A stretch of 64,000 nt of DNA. Source: Laccaria trichodermophora (Eukaryota > Basidiomycota > Agaricomycetes > Agaricales > Hydnangiaceae). The DNA is taken from positions 4,650,001 to 4,714,000 of the forward strand of contig JACTVC010000001.1 of assembly GCA_018417955.1 (NCBI GenBank). The letters run 5' to 3'. This document shows positions 33,904 to 45,089 of the stretch, piece after piece. Under the pieces are notes generated by a model, which ran no database searches, was not told where the DNA came from, and was given only the letters and a program-made list of their open reading frames with translations. The position numbers were made by a program, and so were the translations under genes. Each line of letters starts with the position of its first letter. Within the stretch, counting starts at the first letter, position 1.

Positions 33904-35460
33904 ATGGGATCACTCACCCATCTTCCAGATGAACTCCTCGAAAACATAGTCGACTGGCTCGAGGATGCATCTCTTATACAGCTTAGTATGACGTGTAGGA
34001 GGTTTCACTTCCTCGTCTTGCCCATTGTCTTCGCCCGAGCCAATATCAAGGACAGCAGCACCACACGCTTCTACTTGCACGACTCTCCGGCCCACATCCT
34101 GCGTGTGCTTCGGCTCGCTTTGTTCATTCAGAACGTCGATTCCCTTGGTATTGGCTTTGGCTATCATACCTATAAACTCCTCCCATATGCCCACGAGTTA
34201 TACAGGCTGCTCTCTCGCCTACCGTCTATGAAAAGGTTCTACATATGCTTGCCACATTCACTGTCACCCAATGCTTCCCATCCAGGGTGGCAGACGGCAG
34301 TTATTCGGCTTTTGGATCTTGTTGTCGTCCAAAAGTCATGCTTGCTTTTGTCTGTGGCTGGTGGAGACAGAGTTGCAGGAGGTAATGCATTGGCTACTGG
34401 GACCCAATCACATCCCACCATCAACCAAGCCGAGCGAGTGAAGCGCCTGCTGGGGCACTTCCATGGAGCCATGAAATCTGTCATCCCCCAAGGGTTGGGG
34501 CGTCTGGGCAGGCGTAACCATTGTCATGGGTTACGCGAGTTCCGAGCTCTTTCCTTCATCCTTTTCCACCCACCTTTCCTCGACTGGACAATATCCACAC
34601 TCCAAACCCACTCACACAGTCTCACCGCGGTTTCCTTTGAGACTAATAAAACCCCCGCGAGTACATGGCCTGACATTCTTTCCATCACTCTCCCATTCCT
34701 GTCCAAGTTCAAGTTGACCCCAGGCCGCGTGATGATATCATGCCAAATAGTTAAATTCAACGATGTTCTGGGTTTCTTGACTAGACATCCTTCAATTCTT
34801 GACCTGGACCTATACACTATCACCTGCCCAGGAAATCGCTGTCAGCCCCAAAGGCTCCTTCCAGCCTTACAAAATCTGAGAGCAGATCCCTGGCTCATTT
34901 CTTGGCTTCTGAATCGTAAGCAGCCCTTTAAATTCCTCACGTCGCTGGAAATGGTGTCGGAAGTCTACCCAGCCCCTCTATACCTTCCCTTCGATTACAA
35001 CACCTTCGACGACGCCCTATATCTCCTTCCTGGCGGCGCTCCGCATGTCACAGCCCTACACATCTCATTCTACCCAGAGGCCGGCATCGCAGAGTGGCTT
35101 GACAAGCACATATCACAGGAGAACAGTCCACTCGCCGCTCTCAAAGGAGTAACTACCCTCGACCTCTTCCAGTCTTGGGGTATGTGGTGGGGTGATGTGA
35201 GAGCCCTGATACCTCAGTTCCTTGCTCGGTCTCCACAACTCCAACATTTCACCTACGCTTTACCCCCAGCTAATGTGGAAAAAGCAAAGCAGACATCATT
35301 TATTCGGGAGATCATGGTGGCGTGCCCTGGGATGAAAACTGTGACGATTGAGTTAGGTGTCCCAGTCAATCTTGATACGTTGAGTGTGAAACCTCAGCGT
35401 GCGCGGAGACTTCGTGCGATGTGGAGCTCGCAGTACCGTAGTAGTGTTGTCGTAGAATAG
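33904..35460 (+). CDS. F-box protein (subfamily B), 3' end replaced by an LTR
   Basis: The current ORF runs from ATG (MGSLTHLPDELL) to a TAG inside a retrotransposon LTR: 518 residues. The F-box is LPDELLENIVDWLEDASLIQLSMTCRRFHFLVLP. Native sequence ends at 35384; the last 25 codons ('KPQRARRLRAMW...') are LTR sequence read in frame. The lost native end resumes after the element, where the codon split at the TSD continues as Arg-Asn-stop (50248-50254). The protein is thus changed only at its tail, but its own terminator and 3' UTR are now 15 kb away. Confidence 0.87.
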   Translation: MGSLTHLPDELLENIVDWLEDASLIQLSMTCRRFHFLVLPIVFARANIKDSSTTRFYLHDSPAHILRVLRLALFIQNVDSLGIGFGYHTYKLLPYAHELYRLLSRLPSMKRFYICLPHSLSPNASHPGWQTAVIRLLDLVVVQKSCLLLSVAGGDRVAGGNALATGTQSHPTINQAERVKRLLGHFHGAMKSVIPQGLGRLGRRNHCHGLREFRALSFILFHPPFLDWTISTLQTHSHSLTAVSFETNKTPASTWPDILSITLPFLSKFKLTPGRVMISCQIVKFNDVLGFLTRHPSILDLDLYTITCPGNRCQPQRLLPALQNLRADPWLISWLLNRKQPFKFLTSLEMVSEVYPAPLYLPFDYNTFDDALYLLPGGAPHVTALHISFYPEAGIAEWLDKHISQENSPLAALKGVTTLDLFQSWGMWWGDVRALIPQFLARSPQLQHFTYALPPANVEKAKQTSFIREIMVACPGMKTVTIELGVPVNLDTLSVKPQRARRLRAMWSSQYRSSVVVE

Positions 35461-35766
35461 ACTTGAAGAATGGATATGAGAAGAGAACGCGACTCTTGAA
35501 GTCGCGCTCGTCTCCTCGGGTGCCTAGCAATCCTAGGCAGATCCTCTATAACCCAGAGGGAGGGCTCTCATATCCTGTGGAGGAGGGAGCATTATATAGG
35601 GTGCTCACCCTTTGGTCTTACCAGCAGTGGACACTGGACACGATTCACGCGAGCTTGTTCAGCAAGATGAATGTAGTTATGTCTAAAGTACGAAAATGTA
35701 ATTACAAGCAGATATAAGTCCAGCATTAGTAAGCGTGGCTGCGTGCATCCTCAACCCCGTATCACA
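35385..35766 (-). repeat. 3' LTR (uninterrupted)
   Basis: It differs from the other LTR at seven positions by my count, all transitions, six of them attributable to CpG sites. It supplies the stop codon of the upstream F-box gene on the plus strand. Confidence 0.9.
35593..35599 (-). promoter_or_regulatory. TATA-like box in 3' LTR
   Basis: TATATAA on the minus strand is suitably placed in U3 of the element's sense strand. The same box is in the 5' LTR at 50068-50074. Confidence 0.45.
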
Positions 35767-35769
35767 GTG

Positions 35770-35776
35770 CCCCCCT
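35770..35776 (-). other. Polypurine tract candidate
   Basis: AGGGGGG on the coding strand lies three bases before the 3' LTR, where plus-strand priming is expected. Confidence 0.55.
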
Positions 35777-35821
35777 GCGCGCAGACTCGAGTTACCCTTG
35801 ACTTAAAAGCCTCTATCGGCG

Positions 35822-36388
35822 TCAATCCCTTCTCTTGCCCTTTCCTGCTGGTTTCTTCCCTTCTTCTATCCGCTGTTGGTCCTCCTCGTGTTGCTTCCTG
35901 CCCGATCTGCAACTCCTCCATGCACGACTAGTGGATACTGGTCTGTCCTCCTCCGACAGCTCGTCGTCCTCGTTCCCCGGGTTAGTTGCCAGGCGTTGTT
36001 GTAGAGATGTCGACATGGCACCCTGTAGAGGTCGGGAGGAGGATCCTTGAACAAATTCCGAAGACGGCCCCATCATTCGTTGCATTAAAGAGGAAGGGGG
36101 TTGTAATCGCTCGGCCAGGGGAGTTAGGTCTTGTAACCGCTGGGCTAAGGGAATGGAGGGGGCACGAGTTGGCTCAGCAACTGATGGCGAGTGTAGACGA
36201 CCTAGCAAGGATGGAGTTGCAGGTGGTTGGGACAGAGTCTCGTTGACTACTGGTGCTGATAGGCTACCGCTTGACGCACAATTATGACAAGACGGGCAGT
36301 TATGTGGCGGGATGGGAGGAAATCCAAAGGGGGGCCAACCGGGTAAGGGGATTTGCTCAGGAGGATAGAAGCCTGGGTAATGCATCGA
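35822..36388 (-). CDS. Retrotransposon ORF, C-terminal segment after in-frame TAG
   Basis: 188 codons are in the same frame as the ORF ending at 36389, separated by one TAG. The segment begins SMHYPGFYPPEQ, is Pro/Ser-rich, has 'CPSCHNC', and ends in a Lys/Arg/Glu-rich tail (KKPAGKGKRRD) that could bind nucleic acid. Either the TAG is a mutation (CAG to TAG is one transition) or this is a read-through product. Confidence 0.5.
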   Translation of the reverse strand, partial: SMHYPGFYPPEQIPLPGWPPFGFPPIPPHNCPSCHNCASSGSLSAPVVNETLSQPPATPSLLGRLHSPSVAEPTRAPSIPLAQRLQDLTPLAERLQPPSSLMQRMMGPSSEFVQGSSSRPLQGAMSTSLQQRLATNPGNEDDELSEEDRPVSTSRAWRSCRSGRKQHEEDQQRIEEGKKPAGKGKRRD

Positions 36389-38372
36389 CTATGGGTTTTG
36401 GACAGGGTTGATACCCCACGGCATATAACCCGGGGCTGATCCCCATCCTGCTGACGATAATCCCGGAGCTGGGGTTCTAGGAGCGGACCATTCGCTGGTG
36501 CTGGAGGAGTTGGTCCACGGATTATTAGTAGGCACGTTTGACCAAGGATTAGAAGGACCACTGGGTACAGACCAAGAGCTAGGAGCCGGCGTTGAAGTCC
36601 AAGGGTTGGCTCGCTCACTCCTTTGAGGATGGGAAGGACGACTGGGACGGTGCGAATCGCCTCTCCTTCTTGGCGGGGAAGGGGACTGAGAACGCGGACG
36701 CGGATGCTTTCGGCTTCCTTTACGGGGAGGAGAGCTCGGTCGCGATGTCCTAGGGATAGACGCGGGAACGGAAGGTCGAGGAGCTAGAGCCAGAGGGGGG
36801 TCAACTGGAGGAATGGAGGTTGGTTCCACCGCCACTTTCGGCAAGAGCGGGGACGGATCGCGAGTGGGCGAAGGTATGTCGCCTAAATCTACTCCATACA
36901 TTTCCACGTCCTCAATGGGCTGCACGGGGATTTGGGGCCCCATCGGCTCATCTGAATCCAGACCCCAATCTACTTCTGGAGGTGCTCCTAGTAAAGAGTC
37001 TACCGGAGAAACAGGCCGCTCGCTGTCTGGGACACCCAAAATGTCTGGCGAATCAAAGGGATCGATCATCAAGGGCGCTGGGTGACCGGGGGCTGGAGGT
37101 CCTTGATGACCAGGACTGGGTGGAGGTGAAGGCGGCTGGTCGAACGTTCCCCCTCTGAATTCATCTTTGAAGGGGAGGGCTTCTGCGTCAGGCTGTATGG
37201 CACGTCGTCCCACATCCACTGAAGCTGGGTCCCAAGTCGTGTACAGCCAGGAGGAAGCTTTGATGGGACGTGGTGCCTTGTTCTGTGGCAGTTCGACGAA
37301 ATGCAGGTGTCGAGGACATGGGAAGCCAAACACTTCAGGCTTGGAAACGACCCTGGGAAGCATATGAGTGGCGCTCAACAAAATAACCTCTTGGTTGCAG
37401 GCACGGTCGAAGTAAGAGACACCGTCGAAATCTTTGTGGGATTTCGCCACCTTGGCCACAAATAATTGACCCTCTATGTTTTTCTTGGCCCATTTCTCCC
37501 ATTTACCCTCCTGGCAGCGTATGACGGGAGGAGGACGAATCCAGGCCACTCGGCGAGGATCTATCTCTACTATATCCAGTGAGTCAGCATCCTGATGGGA
37601 GAAGTTGATATCAAGTAGGGGAGAGGGTGTCGCAGGAGGTGGTATAGATGGAGCGGTGTTAGGAGCGGGTTCGTATGCGGGAGGAGTGGGGCCTCCTCTT
37701 GACCATTCCCTGTGAGCTAGGGAAAAGGAAGCGGCTAACGCAGCTGGAGGGTCAGAGGGCTCTTCACTACCGATGTTGTTGTTGTCGTCTGAGTGAGTGA
37801 TAATTACATTTTGTCTGCGTAAGAAGGCCTCCATTCGATTGTGCAAGTGGCTCAAATCCTCGATTGCTGTACCCCTGACAAAGGTAGAGTCCTTCTGCGC
37901 GAAACCCGCGTCAACTAGGCGATCCAACTCGTTCCCCTCTAGCTTATGAGATACAAAGCAGGGGATACGGTGCGCCAATAGCCAGTCGATCTCGTCTTCG
38001 CATAGGCCATTGATCCAAATGCCCATGTAGGAATCATTGGCCATTTCAGGAAGACGGTTCGACGCCCGGGACCATGATGGAGTGGTTTGATGCTGCTCTA
38101 TCCAGTCTATCCACGCAGCCTTCATTTTGAACTTCCGTTGTAAGCGAGTAATATCATCCAGGGCGCGATCGAAAGAACGAATAGTACGGAGATCGTTTAT
38201 GTCCTCCTGGTTGATAGTGGGCGGAAGAGCTTGCCACACATCTTCCAAGGCCATAGCCGCATTTCGGTCGCTGTTTGTCCTGAGCTCCTTCGCGCGAGCA
38301 TCTAAGAACGCATTCCTCTGCAGCAATTCCTTGACATAACTGGTGAGGACGGAACTTCGTGAATCCGTGATT
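36389..38372 (-). CDS. Retrotransposon Gag-like ORF, middle part
   Basis: About 660 codons are open from the foldback junction to a TAG at 36391-36389. The first ~250 residues are helical and mixed-charge (RKFKMKAAWIDWIEQH, GIWINGLCEDEIDWLLAHRIP). Then come a folded-looking tract with 'WEKWAKKNIEGQLFVAKVA' and a long Pro/Ser/Arg-rich tail ending in repeated 'NPW' and 'GWGSAPGY'. The 'WLLAHRIPCFV' pattern resembles hypothetical proteins common in agaricomycete genomes. No pol domain is present. It was probably continuous with the N-terminal part at 43647-44379 before the foldback inserted. Confidence 0.55.
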
Positions 38373-38449
38373 GACTGGTAGCTGCCAATTACATGATGTA
38401 GTTATGGCAGCTGCCATAAAAAAACTTGATCAGCTACCATGAATGAATG

Positions 38450-38780
38450 AAATGCATTTTCATTCATTCACGGCACCTGTTTCATTCAAGATAATTCATT
38501 CTGTTTCATTCATTCCTGGCGACGATTTCATTCATTTCTGGCAATGATTTCATTCATTCATGGCAATGATTTCATTCATTCCTGGCAATGATTTCATTCA
38601 TTCACGGCAATGATTTCATTCATTTCATTTCATTCTTTCACGGCACCTGTTTCATTCATTCCTGGCGACGATTTCATTCATTTCTGGCAATGATTTCATT
38701 CATTCACAGCAACGATTTCATTCATTCACGGCAACTGCTTCATTTTTTATTTCATTCCACCACGGCAACTGTTTCACTCA
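38450..38780. repeat. ATTCATTC-rich tandem array, left arm of FB-3
   Basis: Units of roughly 26-30 bp built on 'GCAATGATTTCATTCATT' are repeated irregularly. The mirror copy is at about 42570-42830 and continues at 43413-43580 after the MITE. Confidence 0.75.
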
Positions 38781-39839
38781 TTGCTTTACAGTGGTTGTGC
38801 TCACTGTTGGTGACGACGTCAGGCACTGTTTTCAGGGTCCAGGGCGCATTTCCAAATAAGGAAATATGCGCTTTTTCCAAATGAAAAATAGCAATAAAAT
38901 AGGGTAAAAATCAGAAAAGAATGGGGGATGGTGCTCACTGGTAGTGATGACATCAGGGTCTGTTTTCAGGGTCCAGGGCACATTGACAAATATGGTAGAA
39001 TAGCTGGAAAATAGCCAAAAAATCAGAAAAAAATGGAGGATGGTGCTCACTGTTGGTGATGACATTGGGGTTGTTTTCAGGGACCAGGGTGCATTGCCAA
39101 ATATGGTAATATATCCAAAAATAGCCAAAAAAATCAGGAAAAAAATGGCAGGGTGGTGCTCACTATTGGTGATGACATTGGGGTTGTTTTCAGGGTCCGG
39201 AGTACATTTCCAAATATGGTAATATATCCAAAAATAGCCAGAAAATAGCAGAAAATTTGGAAAAACATATGAATGGTGTACAGAACATCAGGCACTGCCT
39301 TCAGGGTCCATCCCAAAATGGAAATATGACCTGGTTTGACTAAAAGTGAAGAAAAGCAAGATGAGAATGATTTTACCTATCAGGGTCCATGTAATGGGAT
39401 GTTGGGATGATGGTCACATGACCAATTACCAAAAATGGTCAAAAAATGAAAGTTGTAGCCCTACACTGTAGCTTCCTGAATCTGTTTGAATTATGTTCTG
39501 AAGTGCTCCCATTGTGGAGATATGAGGTTAAGGAATTTCAAAAGCATCGCGTTTTTTTTTGTGTTTTGTGTTTTTCTCCATAAAAACAAAACCAAATAAC
39601 ATGATTTCAGTATATTTAGAAAGCTAAAAGAAAGGGCTACAATTATCGTATCGTGGGAAAAATGACCAAAAAAGGAAGGTGCATGCCCTACAGATACAGA
39701 CTACCAAGTTTACTGATAGACTACAAAAAAGTCGGACTTAGACTACATAGTTTACTGATTGATACATACAAAAGACTACAGAAGTTTATAGACTACCAAG
39801 TTTACTGATATACTATAAAAGTCAGACCCAGACTACAAA

Positions 39840-40260
39840 AGCTTGGACTTAGACTACAAAGTTTGTAGTGTGCGCTTTTTCATTAGAAAAGTTTGTATTG
39901 TCTGCTTTTTGAGACTACAAAAGTTTGTAGTGTGCGCTTTTTCATTAGAAAAGTTTGTAGTATCCACTTTTTGTCATTACAAAAATTTGTAGTGTGCGCT
40001 TTTTCATTAGAAAAGTTTGTAGTATCTGCTTTTTGAGACTACAAAAGTTTGTAGTATGTGCTTTTTCATTAGGAAAGGTTGTAGTATCTGCTTTTTGAGA
40101 CTACAAAAGTTTGTAGTGTGCGCTTTTTCATTAGAAAAGTTTGTAGTATCCACTTTTTGTCATTACAAAAATTTGTAGTGTGTGCTATTTGTTTGTATTG
40201 TCTGCTATTTGAGACTACAAAAGTTTGTAGTGTCCGCTTTTTCATTAGAAAAGTTGTCTG
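39840..40260. repeat. TTTGTAGT array, left arm of FB-3
   Basis: A short motif 'AAAAGTTTGTAGT' alternates with 'GCGCTTTTTCATTAG' or 'CTTTTTGAGACTAC'. Each unit is itself partly palindromic (CTACAAA/TTTGTAG). The mirror copy is at about 41090-41500. Related arrays occur in FB-2 and FB-1. Confidence 0.75.
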
Positions 40261-42830
40261 CCTTTTCATTTAAAAAAGTATGTAGTTGACATGTAGTTTA
40301 TGGTGTCCTTGGACCTATCTATGTTGGGGGATGAGGTTGAAGGATTGCCATCGTACTGCCAGTGCTGCAGCATTGGTTTTTGACATCATGCACAAGTTGT
40401 CTTGCACATCAGGAAAGGCCATTCTAAGCCTTTCATATTGATACCTGCTGTCCTATCTGAAAAGATAATTGTAAGCTTGGGGGGATATGCTGAAGGATTG
40501 ACATGACTTTACATATTGCTATTGCCACAGCAGCAGTTTCTCACATCATGCCCAAGTTGGCTTTCAGCTAGAGGAGGCTATTCATGTTGATATCTACTCA
40601 GTACATGGTCAACTTACAACATGACCTGACTTGAAGACACCTCCAAGGATGGATCAGCCCATCATCAAAAGCCAAGTTGGTCATGATGTCAAAAACTGGT
40701 GATGTTATGTCAATCCTTCAGTGATACCCCCACATGAATGTATCAAAGTTGACTATGTTTCAGACAGGCCAGTAGCTATTAATGTGAAAGCAGACAGGAT
40801 GAAAGGTAATTTGGTCATAATGTCAAAAAACTGGAGATGTCATGTCAAATTTTCAGCCATATCCCCACATGAACTGATAATTATGTTTTATGATAGGACA
40901 GTAGGTATCAATATGAAAGGCTTAGAATGGCCTTTCCTGATGTGCAAGACAACTTGTGCATGATGTCAAAAACCAATGCTGCAGCACTGGCAGTACGATG
41001 GCAATCCTTCAACCTCATCCCCCAACATAGATAGGTCCAAGGACACCATAAACTACATGTCAACTACATACTTTTTTAAATGAAAAGGCAGACAACTTTT
41101 CTAATGAAAAAGCGGACACTACAAACTTTTGTAGTCTCAAATAGCAGACAATACAAACAAATAGCACACACTACAAATTTTTGTAATGACAAAAAGTGGA
41201 TACTACAAACTTTTCTAATGAAAAAGCGCACACTACAAACTTTTGTAGTCTCAAAAAGCAGATACTACAACCTTTCCTAATGAAAAAGCACATACTACAA
41301 ACTTTTGTAGTCTCAAAAAGCAGATACTACAAACTTTTCTAATGAAAAAGCGCACACTACAAATTTTTGTAATGACAAAAAGTGGATACTACAAACTTTT
41401 CTAATGAAAAAGCGCACACTACAAACTTTTGTAGTCTCAAAAAGCAGACAATACAAACTTTTCTAATGAAAAAGCGCACACTACAAACTTTGTAGTCTAA
41501 GTCCAAGCTTTTGTAGTCTGGGTCTGACTTTTATAGTATATCAGTAAACTTGGTAGTCTATAAACTTCTGTAGTCTTTTGTATGTATCAATCAGTAAACT
41601 ATGTAGTCTAAGTCCGACTTTTTTGTAGTCTATCAGTAAACTTGGTAGTCTGTATCTGTAGGGCATGCACCTTCCTTTTTTGGTCATTTTTCCCACGATA
41701 CGATAATTGTAGCCCTTTCTTTTAGCTTTCTAAATATACTGAAATCATGTTATTTGGTTTTGTTTTTATGGAGAAAAACACAAAACACAAAAAAAAACGC
41801 GATGCTTTTGAAATTCCTTAACCTCATATCTCCACAATGGGAGCACTTCAGAACATAATTCAAACAGATTCAGGAAGCTACAGTGTAGGGCTACAACTTT
41901 CATTTTTTGACCATTTTTGGTAATTGGTCATGTGACCATCATCCCAACATCCCATTACATGGACCCTGATAGGTAAAATCATTCTCATCTTGCTTTTCTT
42001 CACTTTTAGTCAAACCAGGTCATATTTCCATTTTGGGATGGACCCTGAAGGCAGTGCCTGATGTTCTGTACACCATTCATATGTTTTTCCAAATTTTCTG
42101 CTATTTTCTGGCTATTTTTGGATATATTACCATATTTGGAAATGTACTCCGGACCCTGAAAACAACCCCAATGTCATCACCAATAGTGAGCACCACCCTG
42201 CCATTTTTTTCCTGATTTTTTTGGCTATTTTTGGATATATTACCATATTTGGCAATGCACCCTGGTCCCTGAAAACAACCCCAATGTCATCACCAACAGT
42301 GAGCACCATCCTCCATTTTTTTCTGATTTTTTGGCTATTTTCCAGCTATTCTACCATATTTGTCAATGTGCCCTGGACCCTGAAAACAGACCCTGATGTC
42401 ATCACTACCAGTGAGCACCATCCCCCATTCTTTTCTGATTTTTACCCTATTTTATTGCTATTTTTCATTTGGAAAAAGCGCATATTTCCTTATTTGGAAA
42501 TGCGCCCTGGACCCTGAAAACAGTGCCTGACGTCGTCACCAACAGTGAGCACAACCACTGTAAAGCAATGAGTGAAACAGTTGCCGTGGTGGAATGAAAT
42601 AAAAAATGAAGCAGTTGCCGTGAATGAATGAAATCGTTGCTGTGAATGAATGAAATCATTGCCAGAAATGAATGAAATCGTCGCCAGGAATGAATGAAAC
42701 AGGTGCCGTGAAAGAATGAAATGAAATGAATGAAATCATTGCCGTGAATGAATGAAATCATTGCCAGGAATGAATGAAATCATTGCCATGAATGAATGAA
42801 ATCATTGCCAGAAATGAATGAAATCGTCGC

Positions 42831-43412
42831 TAGGGCTGCGCACCGTGCCCGTCATAGACGGGTTGACGGACGGGTCTGACGGACAATTACCCGTTCCGTT
42901 TGGGCTTGCTGAACACCCGTTTTTATCCGTCACATGACGGCCGTTACGGCCGTCAGATGGGTCATCGACAGATTCTGTGATTTTACCCACAATTAACTGT
43001 ATTATCTATTGACAATGTCTGAAGTGCTTCATTATTAGATTTTTGCATATCTCTATCACACTAAATGGCTCCAGGCGAGTTCAATTGCAGCTCAAATACA
43101 ACCAGAATGGTGCTGACTCATCGCAATTGAAACCCCGCGAAAGGTCTATTCATACCTCGAGCTCACAATTTGCTGTTTGAAGGTGCAAATCTTTATTATT
43201 CGTGCTTAATACCTCTTCTTACATCTACCAGGTACCCAAAAACAAGAGAAAAACTGTGAAAAAAAATATATACAGTGAAAGGGTGGGCAAACGTCCGTAC
43301 AACCCGTTTACGGCCGTTTTTTGCCCGCCCGTTCCCGTTCTGGCTTTCGAGTTGCAAATTTACGCCCGTCGATCGACGGCCGTCCCCGTCAAACGGACGG
43401 TGCACAGCCCTA
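42831..43412. mobile_element. hAT-like MITE
   Basis: 582 bp with terminal inverted repeats TAGGGCTGCGCACCGT and the complement of ACGGTGCACAGCCCTA (one mismatch), flanked by exact 8-bp duplications ATCGTCGC. TIR form and 8-bp TSD are those of the hAT superfamily. Subterminal CCGT/ACGG repeats are dense at both ends, as expected for transposase binding sites. There is no transposase ORF. It lies in the right arm of FB-3 only, so it is younger than that palindrome. Confidence 0.85.
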
Positions 43413-43646
43413 ATCGTCGCCAGGAAGGAATGAAACAGGTGCCATGAAAGAATGAAATGAAATGAATGAAATCATTGCCAGGAATGAATGAAATCGTCGC
43501 CAGGAATGAATGAAACAGAATGAATTATCTTGAATGAAACAGGTGCCGTATTGAATGAAAATGCATTTCATTCATTCACGGTAGCTGATCAAGTTTTGCC
43601 ACGGCAGCTGCCATAAATGCATCGATGTAGAATGCAGCTACTAGTG

Positions 43647-44379
43647 CCCATAAAGCTTGAGTATGGGGCGCAGACCAACGCCATAAGAGGTCACGGATCC
43701 CTTGGGAATCCGCTATGGATTTCCCAGGCAGCTTCCCATCGATGCCTCCGAAAAAGACTAGAGGATCATCGTCAACTGCAGGGTTGAAACGGGGGTGGTA
43801 ACGAGCTAGGGAAGCCGAAAGAGACTCGTCATAGATCATGACTTTCTCATATGTCGGAATCTCTTCAAAGATGCGCTGGTGTATCAAAGATCCACCCGAA
43901 CTCTTATTGCCTAACGAGGAGATACTTGATATGGTTGTCAAGTAGGTGAGGGAAGGGGCTTCAGAGATAAGTTGCCTGGTCTCCTGTAGCATAGTTAGGT
44001 TCGGACCAGGGGGATTGATCACAATCGGCTCAACGCTGCCTTGCAGCACGCTGGAACCCGATGGAGGAAGGGGTAGTGGAGCAGGGGCTTTCTGCGAAGA
44101 TGCCCCAGGTTTGGCTGGTTTGGATTGCGACGTGGCTGTTGCTTTTCCCTTCGCAGGAGGAACAGCTGGGGTGTTAACACCCTTAGCACTCTCTTCCGCG
44201 GTTGGCGACATGGCTGTCGCTTTTCCCTTCGTAGCAGGAACTGCTGAGGTGCTGGCACCTTTAGCGCTCTCTTCCGCAGGCGGGTTGTTTTTGGAGGCTG
44301 CTCTAGTTGAATGACCAGTAGTCTTCGGTTTCTCGGAAAAGTCAATGATATCGACAGTGGGTTTGGAAGGGGTAGCCAT
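43647..44379 (-). CDS. Retrotransposon Gag-like ORF, N-terminal part
   Basis: It opens with ATG (MATPSKPTVDIIDF), and about 244 codons lie outside the foldback. Ala/Lys/Pro-rich repeats ('PAEESAKGASTSAVPATKGKA' type, two imperfect copies) precede a predicted folded part ('SLIHQRIFEEIPTYEKVMIYDESL'). Translation would run ~23 codons into FB-3 before a stop at 43576. Joining the two flanks directly would be one nucleotide out of frame, so some bases were lost or gained at insertion. Confidence 0.6.
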
Positions 44380-44856
44380 GGTAGTGTAGCTGAGAGAGAC
44401 AGAACTACTGTGTCATCTCTTAAATACGCGAGTGGCCCCCTAATCGATTGCAAATTTCTTGCCGGCTCATAGATACGCTGATCGAGGGAGATCCTTCATC
44501 CGAAAGATTCGTGGCATAGCTAAGTCAGAATGAGTCGGTTGGGAGAGGGGTAGACTGAACGGATGGAGGTGTCGGGTGAAAGATCTCGCGGGGGCTAAAC
44601 GACTAAGGTAATCCAGAGGATCTGGATAGCCGAAGGGAGTCGAATAACCGTGAACGCTGTAGCAGCGCTCCAGGGCATCCTCGCGCGAACACAGGAAGGA
44701 CTGCGCTCAGCGACGAGTAGGGAATTGGATAATGGTTGGTACACGAGGGAGGACGATGGAGGTGGTATGTAATGTGTCACACTCACAATGGTGTGATCGG
44801 AGTACCGCCTCCAAATTCTCCCAAGGCGAGACTTCAACATCGAATGTGAAGTCCGT
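44380..44856 (-). other. Leader between 5' LTR and Gag start
   Basis: This is the untranslated leader of the retrotransposon on the minus strand, where a packaging signal would be expected. No ORF is credible. Confidence 0.5.
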
Positions 44857-44869
44857 GGTGCCCCCACCA
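44857..44869 (-). other. Primer-binding site candidate
   Basis: TGGTGGGGGCACC starts one base after the 5' LTR and matches the complement of a tRNA 3' end (CCA terminus). Which tRNA was not determined. Confidence 0.5.
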
Positions 44870-45089
44870 ATGTGAAACCTCAGCGTGTGCGGGGACTTCA
44901 TGCGATGTGGAGCTCGCAGTACCGTAGTAGTGTTGTCGTAGAATAGACTTGAAGAATGGATATGAGATACTAGTGGGTGCCACCTTTATCATAGAAATAA
45001 GGCAACTGCCTAGGGCTCCCTGTGTATAAGTCCACAGTCTTTATGATAGGAATCATTCCAGTTACCATGTTTATTCATTATGCGATTTT

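Larger units (their letters stand above)
38373..43646. mobile_element. Foldback element FB-3 (5.3 kb palindrome) with nested MITE
   Basis: The ends are GACTGGTAGCTGCC on the left and the complement of CACTAGTAGCTGC on the right. Arms are mirror images about position 40674.5: reading frames at 38588-38884 and 42465-42761, 39134-39316 and 42033-42215, and 40069-40269 and 41080-41280 translate identically, with no indel over >2 kb per arm. The order inward is an ATTCATTC-type array, blocks containing 'CAGGGTCCAGGG', a core block (39405-39690), a TTTGTAGT array, and a more diverged centre. No coding capacity is credible. Flanking 7-mers differ (CGTGATT, CCCATAA), so no target duplication is visible. 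It interrupts the Gag ORF. Confidence 0.85.

Noticed and set aside
36820..37158. Plus-strand ORFs opposite the Gag-like ORF
   Set aside because: Shadows of the Pro-rich region of the retrotransposon ORF.
38450..38780. Regularly spaced repeats resembling a CRISPR array
   Set aside because: Units are contiguous, imperfect and mirrored in the opposite arm; no spacers; eukaryotic context.
38373..43646. The whole palindrome as an assembly artefact
   Set aside because: The MITE is in one arm only, the outermost ends differ between arms, and sister elements have verifiable target duplications. Long reads would still be decisive.
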